64,000 nucleotides of DNA, taken from positions 19,800 through 83,799 of the forward strand of contig NW_003134869.1 of assembly GCF_000003605.2 (NCBI RefSeq). The letters run 5' to 3'. Position numbers and translations under genes: made by a program. Below are positions 1 to 12,084 of this stretch, piece after piece. The notes under the pieces are model-generated. The model had not been told where the DNA came from, made no database searches, and saw only the letters and a program-made list of their open reading frames with translations. The number at the start of each line of letters is the position of its first letter. The stretch's first letter is position 1. Origin of the DNA: Saccoglossus kowalevskii (lineage: Eukaryota > Hemichordata > Enteropneusta > Harrimaniidae).

Positions 1-1883
1 TACTCATATGCTTCGCCATAGTTTTCCAGACCGAAATATGAAACCCCAAAGTTGTACAATGCGATTGTGGTATCTGAATGTGGATTGCTTGCTTTGAATA
101 ATCACTTTCTCATCATCAAACCGTGTTTCTTTTTAGATTCCTGTTAGTTTCCAAATTCTCAATGAAGTGTTGTGCCCATTGCGATTTTCAATCTATTTAT
201 TCAGTGTGAGAATGATTTCAACATGGAATATTCGTTTGCATTTGGTATCAGTTTGTGGCCGATTTCTTGCAACCATTTTCATAATTTAACTTATTTGTAA
301 GTATATTTTTGACAAAAAAAAAACAAACTATAGAATTAATGTAATACTTCATGGTACAATTGCATGTTATTACGGAAGAGTCACAATACAGAAAGCCTTA
401 TTTAGCCTCGTGTTTGATGCCCTCAACTCTTCGTGCACCTGGAAATGACAATCTTAAAAACTCATATGACTCACATGTTTATTATAATAACCCTCCACCA
501 AACAGGTTATGTTTGTGTATGCATACATTTGTTAGTTGGTGTGTTTGTTTGAAAGCAGGATAACACAAAACGTTTTAGTTGTTTTAAAATTGTCAGCACC
601 ATTGAATGCTTGTAAATATGTTGATCTTGTTGTCACGGAAACAGCAATTTATAGGTTGATTCTTATTTTCAGAAAGAATTGCCCTTGACATAAGAATTTT
701 GAGAATGGTCATTTCTTTATAGCTCAGACATTTATAGACGGTAACTTAAAAAACAGGCGCAAGACGGTTAATTTAATGATTGGCGGTACATGCATCAACG
801 GACAGCACGTGTGCATGGCTTGTGTAAGCATAACGATCTAGCAGTGTAGTTTATATGGCTACTATGTGTATAATAACGTCCGGCTAACTCTATCTTTACA
901 TGACAATTTTTACAGCTGCCATGGTGACAGATATCAGATTTGCGAATTGACCAACTTGAGTAGGCATATGGTTATTAATTCAACCACTGCAATACCAGGA
1001 TACGATGTTCTGCCCACCCGGATGTAATGGATACTTGTTTGCGTATGTGTGCGTATGAGGTCTTTCTAAGGGATATGGTGTGACCTACAGCTCATTTACA
1101 CCGCATTGTGTTCAAAGCTATATGTATATACAATGTACGTGTAAAATACTAGTAAACACCAGGACAAATTAGTTGTATCTTCTTGTTATTTTTTGTTCAT
1201 TTTTGTGTAATTATCTGGTTGTTGGGTAATGTAGAGACAAACGTTTACGTAACAGATAGTGATTCGTAAGTGAACGTGTTTGGTAGACTGTGTGTCATAA
1301 AAGGAGAAGACGAGGCCTTGGGGGTGATTGACACATAATTTACGAGACCCTTTCTTTGTCTGGCTTATCACACGGCGTGATCGGTTAAGAACGGAATATT
1401 TGCAATATGTTACCAAAACACATAACCACCTGTTGCAACTATGTTGTTTTCTTTGCGTTCGTTTATTTCTTTCATTCGAGTAGTGTCGGTAAAGTCGTCA
1501 ATATGGCCGGGCACAAGGGTGTCGATTCAAAATCATGCCATCTGGTCTTGACGGTCCTACGTTGATTAATCTCGGTGAAATACCAGAAAAAAAAACTCCG
1601 AAGAAAATTCTTTTTCGTTTTCAATTGTGTTCGCAAAACAAACATTGGGTCACGACTTTGGAGCTGTTACATTATGAATCGTATCGGCAATGTGACGTAT
1701 AATGCACAGGATTGTACGCGAATTTACGATAATGGTTTGGGTGACCGGACAAGGCGTATGCAGTCCCGGATTCATATATCTGACATGCCCCATTAGCGGC
1801 GGCGGCATTGGGGCGGCAGTCGCCCCCCTCCCGAAAAAAAATGCGTGAGCAATTGCGCAAGGAGTGGTTGAGCAGATTGAATG
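1..1883. other. Intergenic, no gene seen
   Basis: No coding region is supported on either strand. Open frames here are short, lack family motifs and have no convincing splice context. A G+C-rich patch at about 1795-1835 (runs of GGC and CCC) stands out from the AT-rich surroundings but carries no recognisable gene or promoter signature. Confidence 0.6.
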
Positions 1884-2711
1884 CCGGACGTTTCGGCCAA
1901 GAGTTACGACCAGGACGGACGTTTTGGCCCGTGATTCTCTTCTAAACGATCTTCAGTACTAGTATTTGAAATTAGCGTTACAAGAAATGTTGCCGACATT
2001 AGTGAAGCCATACAGAAATATCTCCCAACCTGATCAAGTAAACAGTGGTGGTAACATGTAAGAAAGCAATGTTTTACCACTGTTATCATTGTTAATGTAC
2101 GTAATGGGTATAAGAGGACCTATTGATTTTATTTCATTGTGAAATCCACACCTATCTTATATGTGTTGATATCATAACAATAAGTTTTGGCAGTATATGT
2201 TTGTTTAAAATATTCGGTTTATTCTGGAGGGGAAAATAATGATTTTTTGGCCAGTAGACGAGACACATTGAGTGAAGTGCCATTTTACATGAGCATTTAT
2301 ATATCCATAGTTTTTTTTAATTGTATATATTTACTTGGTTTTAATTTAAGTACAAATACAAGTACATGTATTTAAGTGTCATATGATTTAGTTATACCTG
2401 ATAATTGCATTACCTGTATACTAGTATGTGTGATGTGTTTAGAATTGAAGTTCTAATTTAAGAGAACTAAAATATTTATCCCCCGGTCATTTTTCATACT
2501 AGAAAGTAATAAAACTATTTAAAAACATTGTTCAAAAATGCTACTAGGAATATTTAATACAATAGTTTATTAAGTGATGTCGTCATACAGTTGTTTACAG
2601 AAATATTAAATATATAGTCTATTACGTTTCTAAGATCATCTTACCATTGACCTCTACTTGGGCCGAAACGTCCGCCATGGTCGAAACTCTTGGCCGAAAC
2701 GTCCGTCCACT
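1884..2711. mobile_element. Fold-back element with ~48-bp inverted ends
   Basis: About 48 bases at 1884-1931 reappear inverted at about 2662-2711. Both ends contain the core CGGACGTTTCGGCC, and each arm holds two spaced copies of it, separated by an AAGAGTT(A/T)CGACCA spacer. The roughly 730-bp interior is AT-rich with no coding potential. This fits a non-autonomous terminal-inverted-repeat DNA element. No clear target duplication was found, so the exact ends and superfamily are open. Confidence 0.7.
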
Positions 2712-5700
2712 GAGAATATCCCCCTCCCCCTCAATGCAGAATTTCGTACAGCCGCCTCTTTGCCTGCACCGTTCAGTTCGAGTTGAAACTACTCGCCTGC
2801 ACAAATGCATCTTATCGGACATGCACATGCTTTTGTTCCATGATCCGGTTCAACATGCATCAACATCACAATTTCGAACAGGATCTCGCGCGAACTGGTT
2901 CAGAAGTTTTGGAATTACTGCGATTTGTTTTATTTTGGCTAAATGTACTACATATTGAAAAATGTCTAAGTTTTCCAAGTTGATGGTGACTATGAATTTG
3001 ATATTAAAATAGCTGCCTTGGCACTTTTCGTACACTTTGGTGAAGCTAATAATACACTACTTAATACACCTCCGGGTCATGATGATATATAGGTCATGCA
3101 GATATATAGGTCACATTTACATTCGTGTGACTAGGGTCAGAGATCAAATGACGACACAGATTATAATGGATTCAGACATTCAAAAAAAAAAAAAAAAAAC
3201 AATCTGCCAAGTATCCCCGACTTCAAAGTACAGACGTTACCTACTGTGACTTTCCACCTATGAATGGCTATGTTTTCATTTGTATTTACAACGGCACTGA
3301 CGATAGCCGCAAACGCGAACCTGAGGATATCAGCAATGTATTTATTACAGTAGAAAATTTACAGAGAACAGTGTGTACATATACATTGTAGCAAATCAAA
3401 TAAATATATGACATGCACACATAATTCAAAAACACATTGCTTACACTTTGCTACACTGGCACACCATAACACCACGCACACACTGGTAATAAGAGTGTAA
3501 TGCCGTTGCCATGAGCACACGGATCTCAAGATTTACTAGTATTAACAAATCTGTGGAGTAACTATATATAGTAGATAAAAGAATTTGAAAACTCGTAACG
3601 ATCGTACATAGAATAGTAAAAACTGCGATCCCTGTAAGCGGCACATAAGCCGTGCAGAAAAAAAAAAAACATAAATAAAACACGAATAATGACGGGACTA
3701 AAAACCTCTGGAAATCTGTACCCGTCACATGCTCGAATGCACCTGAGGGATGGTGGCGGGTTTTAAAGTTATGCATCTACGAGTATGCTTACTGCAATAA
3801 ACAAATAATGCTGTTATTTAAACTTCGAAAATACTCTGCTTAATAGCTACCTTGGAAATAAAACTGAATGAAAGGAGTGTAGAACACAAAGCTGCTAAAT
3901 GCTACGTGGCAACGCGTCCCGCAACGCGTAGACTGGCGAAACTCTGCCCAATTACTCACGAGCCACCGCGGTATGCGGGGACCGCCCTCTAGGAATCATG
4001 TATGACCATGTTTAATATGACATTTCCTGCGTACCCAAAGAAATGTCATACTGTGTTCAAAAACAAAACTACTCGCAACGCGCCCGCACGCGCTCAAACC
4101 TTTAAATGATTATGCAAATAAGCAGCCATTGGGAACTCGAAAGTCCGAAGATTTAGCAGACGAACAAGAATGTAGCAGTTTACGTTGGCAGACAGAACAG
4201 TTTTATTGGAGTATCAGTAAAAAAAAACAATTAAACTGGATCTTTGTAATTTTGTTTTTGATTGCATGGTGATACATATCAGTGTTGTTGTTTTTTCTAC
4301 TGTAGACGGAGTTAAAATGACGAACATAAACTCTAGTTATAACACAATGAGCAACGAATATTAATGATGCTCGTATCTAACTCACAATTTAGAAACACTG
4401 CAAATTCTTTATATTTTGCTGAACAAAAACAAAGAGCAAAACAATAAATAAAAATAAGATGCATTCGAACTTGTTGCCATGAAAACATTTTTTCTGATTA
4501 CCCCATAGTGTTAAATCTTACCTTGGCAGTCAATTTTGAATTGAAAATTTATCAAAATACACATCAAACAGTCACAAGAAATAATTTAATTTAATAATTT
4601 AGGATATTGTGAAAACTACCCTTAAGCAATATAGAATTTACCATACACTCATTATGGATTACCATGTATGTTGTTTACGCTTAATTTATACATAATTAAA
4701 CAACATTTAGAAATTCAAAATGGCGGAAACCTGTCCAGCCAATCACAGCAATCGTAATTTCGACGTCACTGTTGCGGATAAATATAATTCGAAATGATCT
4801 TAGTCGTCATATTAACAATCAGACAGCTTTTTTTTTTTTATTTAAACAATATCAGTGTAGCATATTTGTGGTTTGTTGGAATGTGTTTCCTTGATGAGTT
4901 GCCGCGAATAAATTAAGAACGTTAGTCAGAATGTTTCAATGTAGCAATTTATGTGGACTGGTAGTCGGTTCATTCGCCAAATTAACGTTTGTGAACTTAA
5001 TACCCTCAATAATGTGTTAAAAGTAATTGAATTATGCCAGTGAAAATAAACGGTTTCACAGTAATAGTTTTAGCGTGTTTTTTTTTCTTTGCGTAAGTTG
5101 TTGGAATGCGTTTCCCTACTTGGCGAATTAGTTTTGTGTCACTCAAGATGCCAGCAAGAATGGATGATTGAGTTCACGTGTTTTAAATTACAAACAATGA
5201 ACTGTTATTGGGCAGCAGATGTTGCCTAATAAAAAAATCAGTTAACCATTTCAATTGTTGTATGTCTTTGAACACCGAGCCGCTCGAGAGGAAGGGGCCG
5301 TTGCATTGTGCTAAATTTAAGTGTTAATTTGTTGCATTCTTTCCATGAACTCTGAAAAATGTCCTACAAAAGAAAGGAAAAATATGAAGAATAAGGCAAT
5401 ATATATGTTGTTGTACATTTCATATATTATACTAGATCTAAACATGGAAGATTAGTACCTTCCATGATCTAAACAGTACTTTGAATATCATTTATACCAG
5501 TGTAGTAACTTCCAAAACCAGGGCAGTGAAGACATTATTTACCAGGGCCAAAAGCGACCGAGTGCGAAACGTCTAGAAATCAGCTCGACGTTTTCTATGT
5601 GTACGTCAGGTTCTATTTTTAGTGGATCAACTGCTTGACCACACTCGCTTCTCGTGTTCTCAGGCATTGTCTGCTATCCATGCTGCTACATACATCATTT

Positions 5701-6167
5701 ATATTTTCTAAATATGGGATGTACGAACTTTTCTACTGCATATCCAGCAATAAAGATTTAATAATTTGTTTGTGTGTAATTTAATATCTGAATCATAGAA
5801 AAAAATACGGTCTGTTCACGAACCGGTTTACAGAGAGACGTCTTGAATTTATTTTGTTATATTACAGCTGTAATGTTGATTTCACATCGTATACCCCAGT
5901 CAACTGGCGTGCACGTACAAGTCGTATTCAAGATGGCTGCCCCATATAGTAAAATGTCGGCAAATTGTCCGCATTTATTTTATTATCATGTTTACGCCAA
6001 CTGACTGTGGTACAGCCAATTTAGCTAATCTGTAATTTCGCTAATTCAAAATGTCACTAATTTAAAATAAAGTATATTCTCACAATGAAATTGTTGGCAC
6101 TTTAGCTAAATTAAGATTCAGTTAATTCATGCATGGAGTCAAATTCGCTAAAATGGCATGTAGCTAT
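2712..6167. other. Intergenic; two promoter-like patches, no gene
   Basis: No exon is supported. Position 3181-3200 is a poly-A run. Two patches look promoter-like: 4105-4140 has ATGCAAAT followed by ATTGG, and 4735-4790 has CCAATCA, a GACGTCAC CRE-like site and an AT-rich TATA-like stretch. Neither leads to a recognisable coding exon, so they may be chance or drive a noncoding transcript. Confidence 0.4.
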
Positions 6168-6301
6168 TAAAAGGGCGGCAGCCGTCGTGCCGCGTCCTGT
6201 TCGATATGGGACTCATAGCGACGTATACAACGCGTGTAAGAAACATTGTTTATTTACATGCAATTCGAACACGCGCTGCGCGACGACCACTGCGCTTTAA
6301 A
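6168..6301. mobile_element. Short palindromic MITE, family C, copy 1
   Basis: The ends form an imperfect inverted repeat around GTCGTC/GACGAC: the left end reads TTAAAAGGGCGGCAGCCGTC and the right end GACGACCACTGCGCTTTAA. The middle has CATAGCGACGTATACAACGC and TTGTTTATTTACATG, shared with copies at 14229, 20732 and 61145. It is non-coding and about 134 bp long. Family assignment rests on shared sequence within the window only. Confidence 0.75.
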
Positions 6302-6539
6302 CATGATTTACAGTAGTGAAATGTGTTCAAATTGACCGCATTTATTTTATTATCACATGTACGCCAACTGACTGTGGTACAGCCAGCCGTTCACGCTAAT
6401 GTCATATCTTTTTATTGTTCTCTGAGCGCTAATGGTTCTCCAGCTAAACCACTCCCTGGCCCAATTATCAAACAGCCCCAGTTATCGGACGGTCTCGCTT
6501 GCTTGCGTTCTTATTTTAAAATCAGGTGACCCATAGTCA

Positions 6540-6630
6540 CATGACACACACTACGGCATTCTGGGGGAAGAGGCTGATCGGTTTCAGTTGCTATTTAGAC
6601 GGACTTCTACTGAGCGAGCTTTCTAACTAG
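6540..6630 (+). promoter_or_regulatory. Candidate promoter and noncoding first exon
   Basis: A short G+C-richer stretch contains ACTACGGCATTCTGGGGGAA, which partly resembles a ZNF143/SBS-type promoter element. It ends in a strong splice-donor match, AACTAG|GTAAGA at 6630/6631. Downstream at 8247-9091 lie repeated acceptor-donor pairs, and at 9850 an acceptor before the transposase-like reading frame. It could be the first exon of that gene. This is inference only. Confidence 0.25.
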
Positions 6631-7310
6631 GTAAGATTTTTCATAGTCACACTTTTCAAGGTCGCTAAATCTGAAATCCAAGTTTCAGTTCGTGCGAGAA
6701 AACATACGGTAACGTTTTGATGATTTTTGCATTGACAATATTTAGTTTACGTGTTCATCATACACTTCATGACGCAACAAAACAACAAATGCAATGCACT
6801 TTAGCAACTTTTTATGAAACTTTGTGGCATCGATGTCATTGTCCAGTTGGTCGGACAGATTACATAATTGTTAGTTGTTTGAGATCTTTGTAATTTAGTT
6901 ACTTTTATCGCATTTTTTCTCGGATAATTAAGTCAAGCCACATTTCGTTATTACTTGCTATGTCTTTCTGTCTTTGGTAAATTTGGTAAACTAAGATTTT
7001 TTTTTCAAATTTATAAATATCTGAAAATGAATTTAGTAATATTTACATTAGTATGTGTTAGACAATTTTATTTGTTGCTTTCTTTTCTTTATCTATAAAT
7101 TTTCTTAGCATTTCAAGCTGTGCAATTGAGAGGCTAGACTTAGAATGTGATGAAATCACGGTAATCAAGCAAAGTAAAAAGTTTCAAATTCAATAATTTG
7201 GTGTCAAAACAGTTCCTACCTGTTGATGTGACCAAAATTATATGAAGGTCTGTTAATGTAAAATGGTCTCATCTTTTGGAAATTAATGAGTGGAATGTTA
7301 CCATCAGTAT

Positions 7311-7650
7311 TGTCATTGTTTTAGAGACAGAAAATTCACCACCCTTGATGTCTAAACAGTGTTTCATCGCTAATCATGATTGTCATTGTTTTAGAGACAG
7401 GAAGTGTATCATCCTTGATGTCTAAACAGTGTTTCATCGCTAATCATGATTGTCATTGTTTTAGAGACAGGAAGTGTATCATCGATGTTGTCTAAACAAT
7501 GTTTCATCGCTAATCATGATTGTCATTGTTTTAGAGACAGGAAGTGTATCATCGATGTTGTCTAAACAATGTTTCATCGCTAATCATGATTGTCATTGTT
7601 TTAGAGACAGGAAGTGTATCATCCTTGATGTCTAAACACTGTTTCATTGC
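7311..7650. repeat. 70-bp minisatellite, ~5 copies
   Basis: The unit starts TGTCATTGTTTTAGAGACAG and ends TTTCATCGCTAATCATGAT, with a period of exactly 70 bp (starts at 7311, 7381, 7451, 7521, 7591). Copies differ at a few bases, and the third and fourth are nearly identical. A further partial copy resumes at 8114 after an inserted MITE, so the array originally continued across the insertion. Confidence 0.92.
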
Positions 7651-7653
7651 TAA

Positions 7654-8110
7654 GGGACGACGTCAAAAGATCGATGTCGGATAAAAACTTATTTGCTTTA
7701 GTTTGGGGGTGGGGGGTTTTTGACCTCAAAAAGTTTCCATCCTACAAAAATAATTTTATTTTTTAATGAAGTCAAAAAAATCTTGGAGTATTTGTAGTTC
7801 GTTTTTTTTTCTATCCAATCATGGACAGAAATAACAGAAAATGAAAAAAACACATCCAAGACGAGAAAATGGTTTGGTCCTAGTGTGAATATGTGCGTCA
7901 AATGAGGTGCATTTTTTTACACCCACCCGACAACCAACTGCTATGCCATACTACTGTCAGATTATAAATTTGTATTTAATGGTGAATGTAGTCTGACGCC
8001 ATGACCAATATTTATCAATGAAGTTTCAGTGGGGGTTGGGGAGGGTGGGGTTTGAAAAAAACTAAAGGAATTAAGTTTTTTATTCAACATCGATCTTTTG
8101 ACGTCGTCCC
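7654..8110. mobile_element. Harbinger-like MITE inserted in minisatellite
   Basis: Both ends carry the inverted repeat GGGACGACGTCAAAAGATCG, and imperfect pairing extends about 50 bp inward. The element is flanked by direct TAA at 7651-7653 and 8111-8113. A 3-bp TAA/TTA target duplication with GGG-type ends is typical of PIF/Harbinger. The 457-bp body has no transposase. Removing it restores the 70-bp minisatellite phase (GCTAATCATG), which supports the insertion call. Confidence 0.88.
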
Positions 8111-8231
8111 TAATCATGATTGTCATTGTTTTAGAGACAGGAAGTTCATCTTTTACTATACTGACAGGAAGTTTATGAGCATTTATCATTCCATATCTAG
8201 AATTTACTGACAGACAAACGTTAATTATTTT

Positions 8232-9100
8232 GTTTTTGTTTTTCAGAAATTTTATTATCCACACACCTATTTTTTGCAAGTTTTTTTATAAGTATTCTGA
8301 AGCCTTTTATTCAGGTGAGAATTTCTATTTGTCAGAATTATAACTTTTCTCCTATACTATTACCTTATGTTGCTATGGAAACTGATGTTGCCTTTCACAA
8401 AACCCAATGATATCTGAACACAAAATTATAATCCCACAAACTAATAACAGTTTTTTTTATTGATTTCAGATTTTTTCTCGTTTTTAAAGTTTTAGATTTA
8501 TCAAGTATTCTGAAGCCTTTTTATTCAGGTGAGAATTTCTGTTTGTCAGAATTATAATTTTTTTTCTAATTCTATTACATTTTATTTGTTGCTATGGAAA
8601 CTGTTGTAGATGTCTGAGCACAAAATTTATTGTCTTATTTCCAACACCCCCCCCCTATTATAATCCCGTAAACGAATAACAATTTTTTTATTGATTTCAA
8701 ATTTTTTTCTCTTTTTTTTATAAAGTATTCTGAAGCCTTTTTATTCAGATGAGAATTTCTGTTTGTTCATTTGTATTATAAATTGAAATCAAAATCTCAT
8801 TGTAATTAAATAAGCTAATTTACCTTTTCATTGTTTTTCAGTACCTTATTTATCAAGTAAGTTTTTTTATCAGGTGAGTAGTTTTGTCCGTCGTAATTTT
8901 TAGTTCAAATCAAAATTTCACTATTTTTTTCTAATACTATTACAAATTTGTTGCTGTACTCTTTCAAAAAAGCCCACTGATATCTTTACAAAACAATTTT
9001 TCACCCACATCTTCCGGATTATAATTACATAAGCAAACTGTTTTTATTGTTTTCAGTATTTTTAATCGAGTATTTTCAAGTGTTTTACCAGGTGAGAATT
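8232..9100 (+). repeat. Array of duplicated mini-exon-like units
   Basis: Five diverged copies of a module hold a pyrimidine-rich acceptor, a short A/T-rich block often containing TATTCTGAAGCCTTTTTATT, then CAG|GTGAG. Candidate mini-exons are 8247-8314, 8470-8528, 8842-8873 and 9057-9091. The third unit (near 8701-8748) has lost both AG and GT. Donor spacing is about 214, 220, 125 and 218 bp. The blocks have no long reading frame, so they would be noncoding leader exons if used. The pattern is seen directly; transcription is inferred. Confidence 0.55.
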
Positions 9101-9247
9101 GTTATTTGATATTATGAGATTATCATGAGAATACCAGAAAATATTCATTAAGGCAGTACAGCAAATGTATCAACTAACACTCAATACTTTGCGCCATTCT
9201 TGTGGTAACCCTATTATTATACAGTGAGGGTCACTCTTTAGGCAATA

Positions 9248-9671
9248 CAGTCAAACCTGTGTATAGTGACCACCCATAGGGACTTCATCAAGATGTCCTT
9301 TATAGACAGGTGGTCTTTATATGGAGGTTGGTTTGTTTCTTTTATGAATGTGCAACTCGTACATTTGACATGATATTTTCAAAAAACATAACGAAATAGT
9401 ATGAGTGCAACAAAGACATGTTTATATGAGTCATCAAAATTAAAATAAAATAAATTTGGCTTGTGAAAATTAAAAATATATGTACAAACAAGGAATGTGA
9501 AATGTTATTTTGGTTCTAAACAAAGTTAAATTGTTAAAAGGTGGTCACATGATCAGACAGGTGGTCTTTTTACACAGGTTCCCCATATGTTATACCTTGG
9601 GACTGCCCAAGTGTGATCACTATAGGCAGGTGGTCTTTATATAGAGGTGGTCACTCACACAGGTTGGACTG
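9248..9671. mobile_element. Tc1/mariner-type MITE (CAGTC ends, TA target)
   Basis: The ends are CAGTCAAACCTGTG on the left and its near-complement CACAGGTTGGACTG on the right, each flanked by TA. Subterminal GGTGGTC(A/T) motifs occur several times in both halves. There is no coding sequence inside its 424 bp. TA flanks with CAGT-type ends fit a Tc1/mariner/pogo-mobilised element. It lies just upstream of the pogo-like frame, but no shared ends were shown. Confidence 0.75.
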
Positions 9672-9859
9672 TAAAAAGATTAGTTTCTGGTTTTGATGTA
9701 ACTCACCTTTTTTCTATGTTTACTTTGCTGTGTTTTTTCTTCAATTTTAACTAAACCCAGCAAAAAGGTTATGAGTGTATATTGAATTAACACAATTCCT
9801 GATATCGGACTTGTAATTCTAAACTATAATTTTGATTGTTATTCCACAGTAATTCAAAA

Positions 9860-10882
9860 ATGTCTAGATCTGCATTAGAGAGTGCCTTCATTGATGTGAG
9901 CGAAAAGAAGATGTCGATCAGGAAGGCAGCAGCAAAATGGGAAATAAAGAGATCCACACTTGGAGACCGTGTTTCCGGAAGAACACAGTTTGGCAGGCGC
10001 AGTGGACCACCCCCTTTTCTTACTACAGAAGAAGAGACTCAGGTTGCTGACTGGATTATTGGAATGGCAGAAAGAGGTTTTGGAGTGACAAAGAAACAAC
10101 TTCTGTACACAGTTAAGAAGATCCTCGACACTAATAAAAAGGTAACTCCTCTTATTAAGATTGACCCACCAAATCTACCCGGCAACAAATGGTACCGGCA
10201 ATTCATCAAGCGCAATCCTCGAGTGAAGACGATCAACACAGGAAAACAACAGCCATTAACAACACCACCCCAGCCATCAACATCACAGGAACACTCATTA
10301 CCACAGCAGTCACACATATCAACAACACACAAATCTTGTCTCCCCAGTATTCTCACATATCCCCCTCCTAGAGCTAGAAAAAACAATACACCCAAGAAAA
10401 AAAAATCAAGATGCCCCAATTTTGTTAATGGATCCACAGCCCTAATGAATCATCAGGAAGAACACCTTCAGTTTCATAGAGATGTGGCTAGCAAACATCC
10501 GCAGGTTAAAGAACGCGCAGGCCAAAAACAGATGACGAGAAAATATGCAGAAAAGAAGGAACAGGATTGAGCAGAAAAAAAAAGACAGCGAGAGTTGGAG
10601 AAGAAAAAAAAGCAATGTTTGAAACGAGCAAAAATAGCAGAGTGTGATCAGATCGGCTTGCAAAAAATTAAGCGTAAAAACCAAGTGATGGAAGAGGATG
10701 ACGATGTGTTGTGTACCATCTGCCTACAGTCTTGGGAGGACAGTGAAGAACAAACTTGGGTTCAGTGTCAACAAGATGAAGGAGGTTGCCATGGGTAGAT
10801 GCACGTATCATGCATTCCACTCACTCATGATACAAGGGCTCTGGAACTAGATTTAGCATTTATTTGTCATGAGTGTATTTAA
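9860..10882 (+). pseudogene. Pogo/Tigger-like transposase relative lacking DDE, with PHD-like finger
   Basis: The first ATG is at 9860, just after a splice-acceptor match (TTCCACAG, exon from 9850). Residues about 1-45 form a psq-type helix-turn-helix (SIRKAAAKWEIKRSTLGDRV). Residues about 55-130 match the CENP-B-type second DNA-binding domain, ending NKWYRQFIKRNPRV. A Pro/Ser/Thr/Gln-rich linker and a basic region follow, where a DDE nuclease would be expected. The DDE domain is absent. The frame stops at TGA (10568-10570, 236 aa). The same phase continues through a Lys/Glu-rich coiled stretch to a PHD-like finger (CTICLQSW, then C-Q2-DEGGCHG). There a TAG at 10796 replaces the Trp expected before MHVSCI, and the frame ends FICHECI at TAA 10880. 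It looks like an internally deleted plain DNA-transposon gene. The intact 236-aa DNA-binding half could still be expressed. Confidence 0.8.
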
Positions 10883-11868
10883 ATGTGTCTAGTTAGTTAT
10901 GCATTTATTGGCATGTGGTGTCTGTATCCAGGGTTTTGTGCCATTGAAACCAGGTGATAGAAGTAATGTAATCTGTTATTTGTTAATGGAAACTGATCAC
11001 GGTGTTTCCCCTGGTTTAAACCAGTTCTTTTGCCTGATCACCCAATTATTTAAAGACTTTTAATTACTTATAATTTGATTACATGCATTCTTTTACATTT
11101 CATTTTATAATTAACGATGCCATATTTGATTCAGAAGCTATCCTGCACTTGATAGTGTGTTTGCCTTTCATCTCTTTGTTCAATACATCCAATATGATAC
11201 TGTGAATTATAAATTATTGTTATAAAATACATACATTGATATTCTACATGATAAAAATGGCTTACTATCGTGCCTGTTATATTATTTATGATCTTCACAT
11301 AGATCATAACAACATCTTAAGGTAGTATTGAAAATTTTGTCAAAAAGGGTAAGTTACTTCACTTCCAAAATCTACAGCCAACATACTTTGATTTAGGCCA
11401 ACTTTAACATATAACCCACTGCTGACCAGTGTGGTGAGATCCCAGTTAATAAACTACATATATTTAAAAACATATTTGACAGCGTGACAATGCATTGACC
11501 TTAAAAATGATTTTCTAATTGTTTGTACTTGAAGATACCATGTCTGCCCGGTCAGGGAACCAAACACACGACAGTTGGATGTGTAGAAGAATATGGCAAC
11601 AGAAAGTATAAGGATGCCATGATGGTATGGGTACCAAGGATAGATACTATACCGTCTATGCACCATGATGTGATTACAGATGAAAAAAAAAATTTGAGCT
11701 TTGCCAGGTTGCAGGTTAAGTTTAATGTACCGGGTAGTATTGTGTTAACTAATGTTTAATTACAAATAAATATGTTTGATGTTTTAATGATGATTTTTTA
11801 ATGATGTACATGTGGCGCGTGAGTGTGTGGGTGCACTACAGTTTGGAAAATCAACCCTTCCAGTATCA

Positions 11869-12084
11869 TTTTTAACTCCTCTCCTGTCCAAAAACAATGA
11901 GTTTGTGCCCATTCATTTGTTGGTCAAAATTTAATTTAAAAATTGCATTTTGATCAAATTTGTTTGAAATGGCTACTTTTTAACTCCTGCCCTGTCCAAA
12001 AACAATGAGTTTGTGCCCATTCATTTGTTGGTCAAAATTTAATTTAAAAATTGCATTTTGATCAAATTTGTTTGAAATGGCTAC
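11869..12084. repeat. Direct tandem duplication, ~109 bp x 2
   Basis: TTTAACTCCTCTCCTGTCC and the sequence through GAAATGGCTAC are repeated almost without change, starting near 11869 and 11977. The identity suggests a recent local duplication. It is non-coding. Confidence 0.88.

Noticed and set aside
11523-11759. Forward frame containing KYKDAMMVWVPRIDT
   Set aside because: Not recognised, no clear acceptor or start, and no neighbouring exon; left as unsupported.
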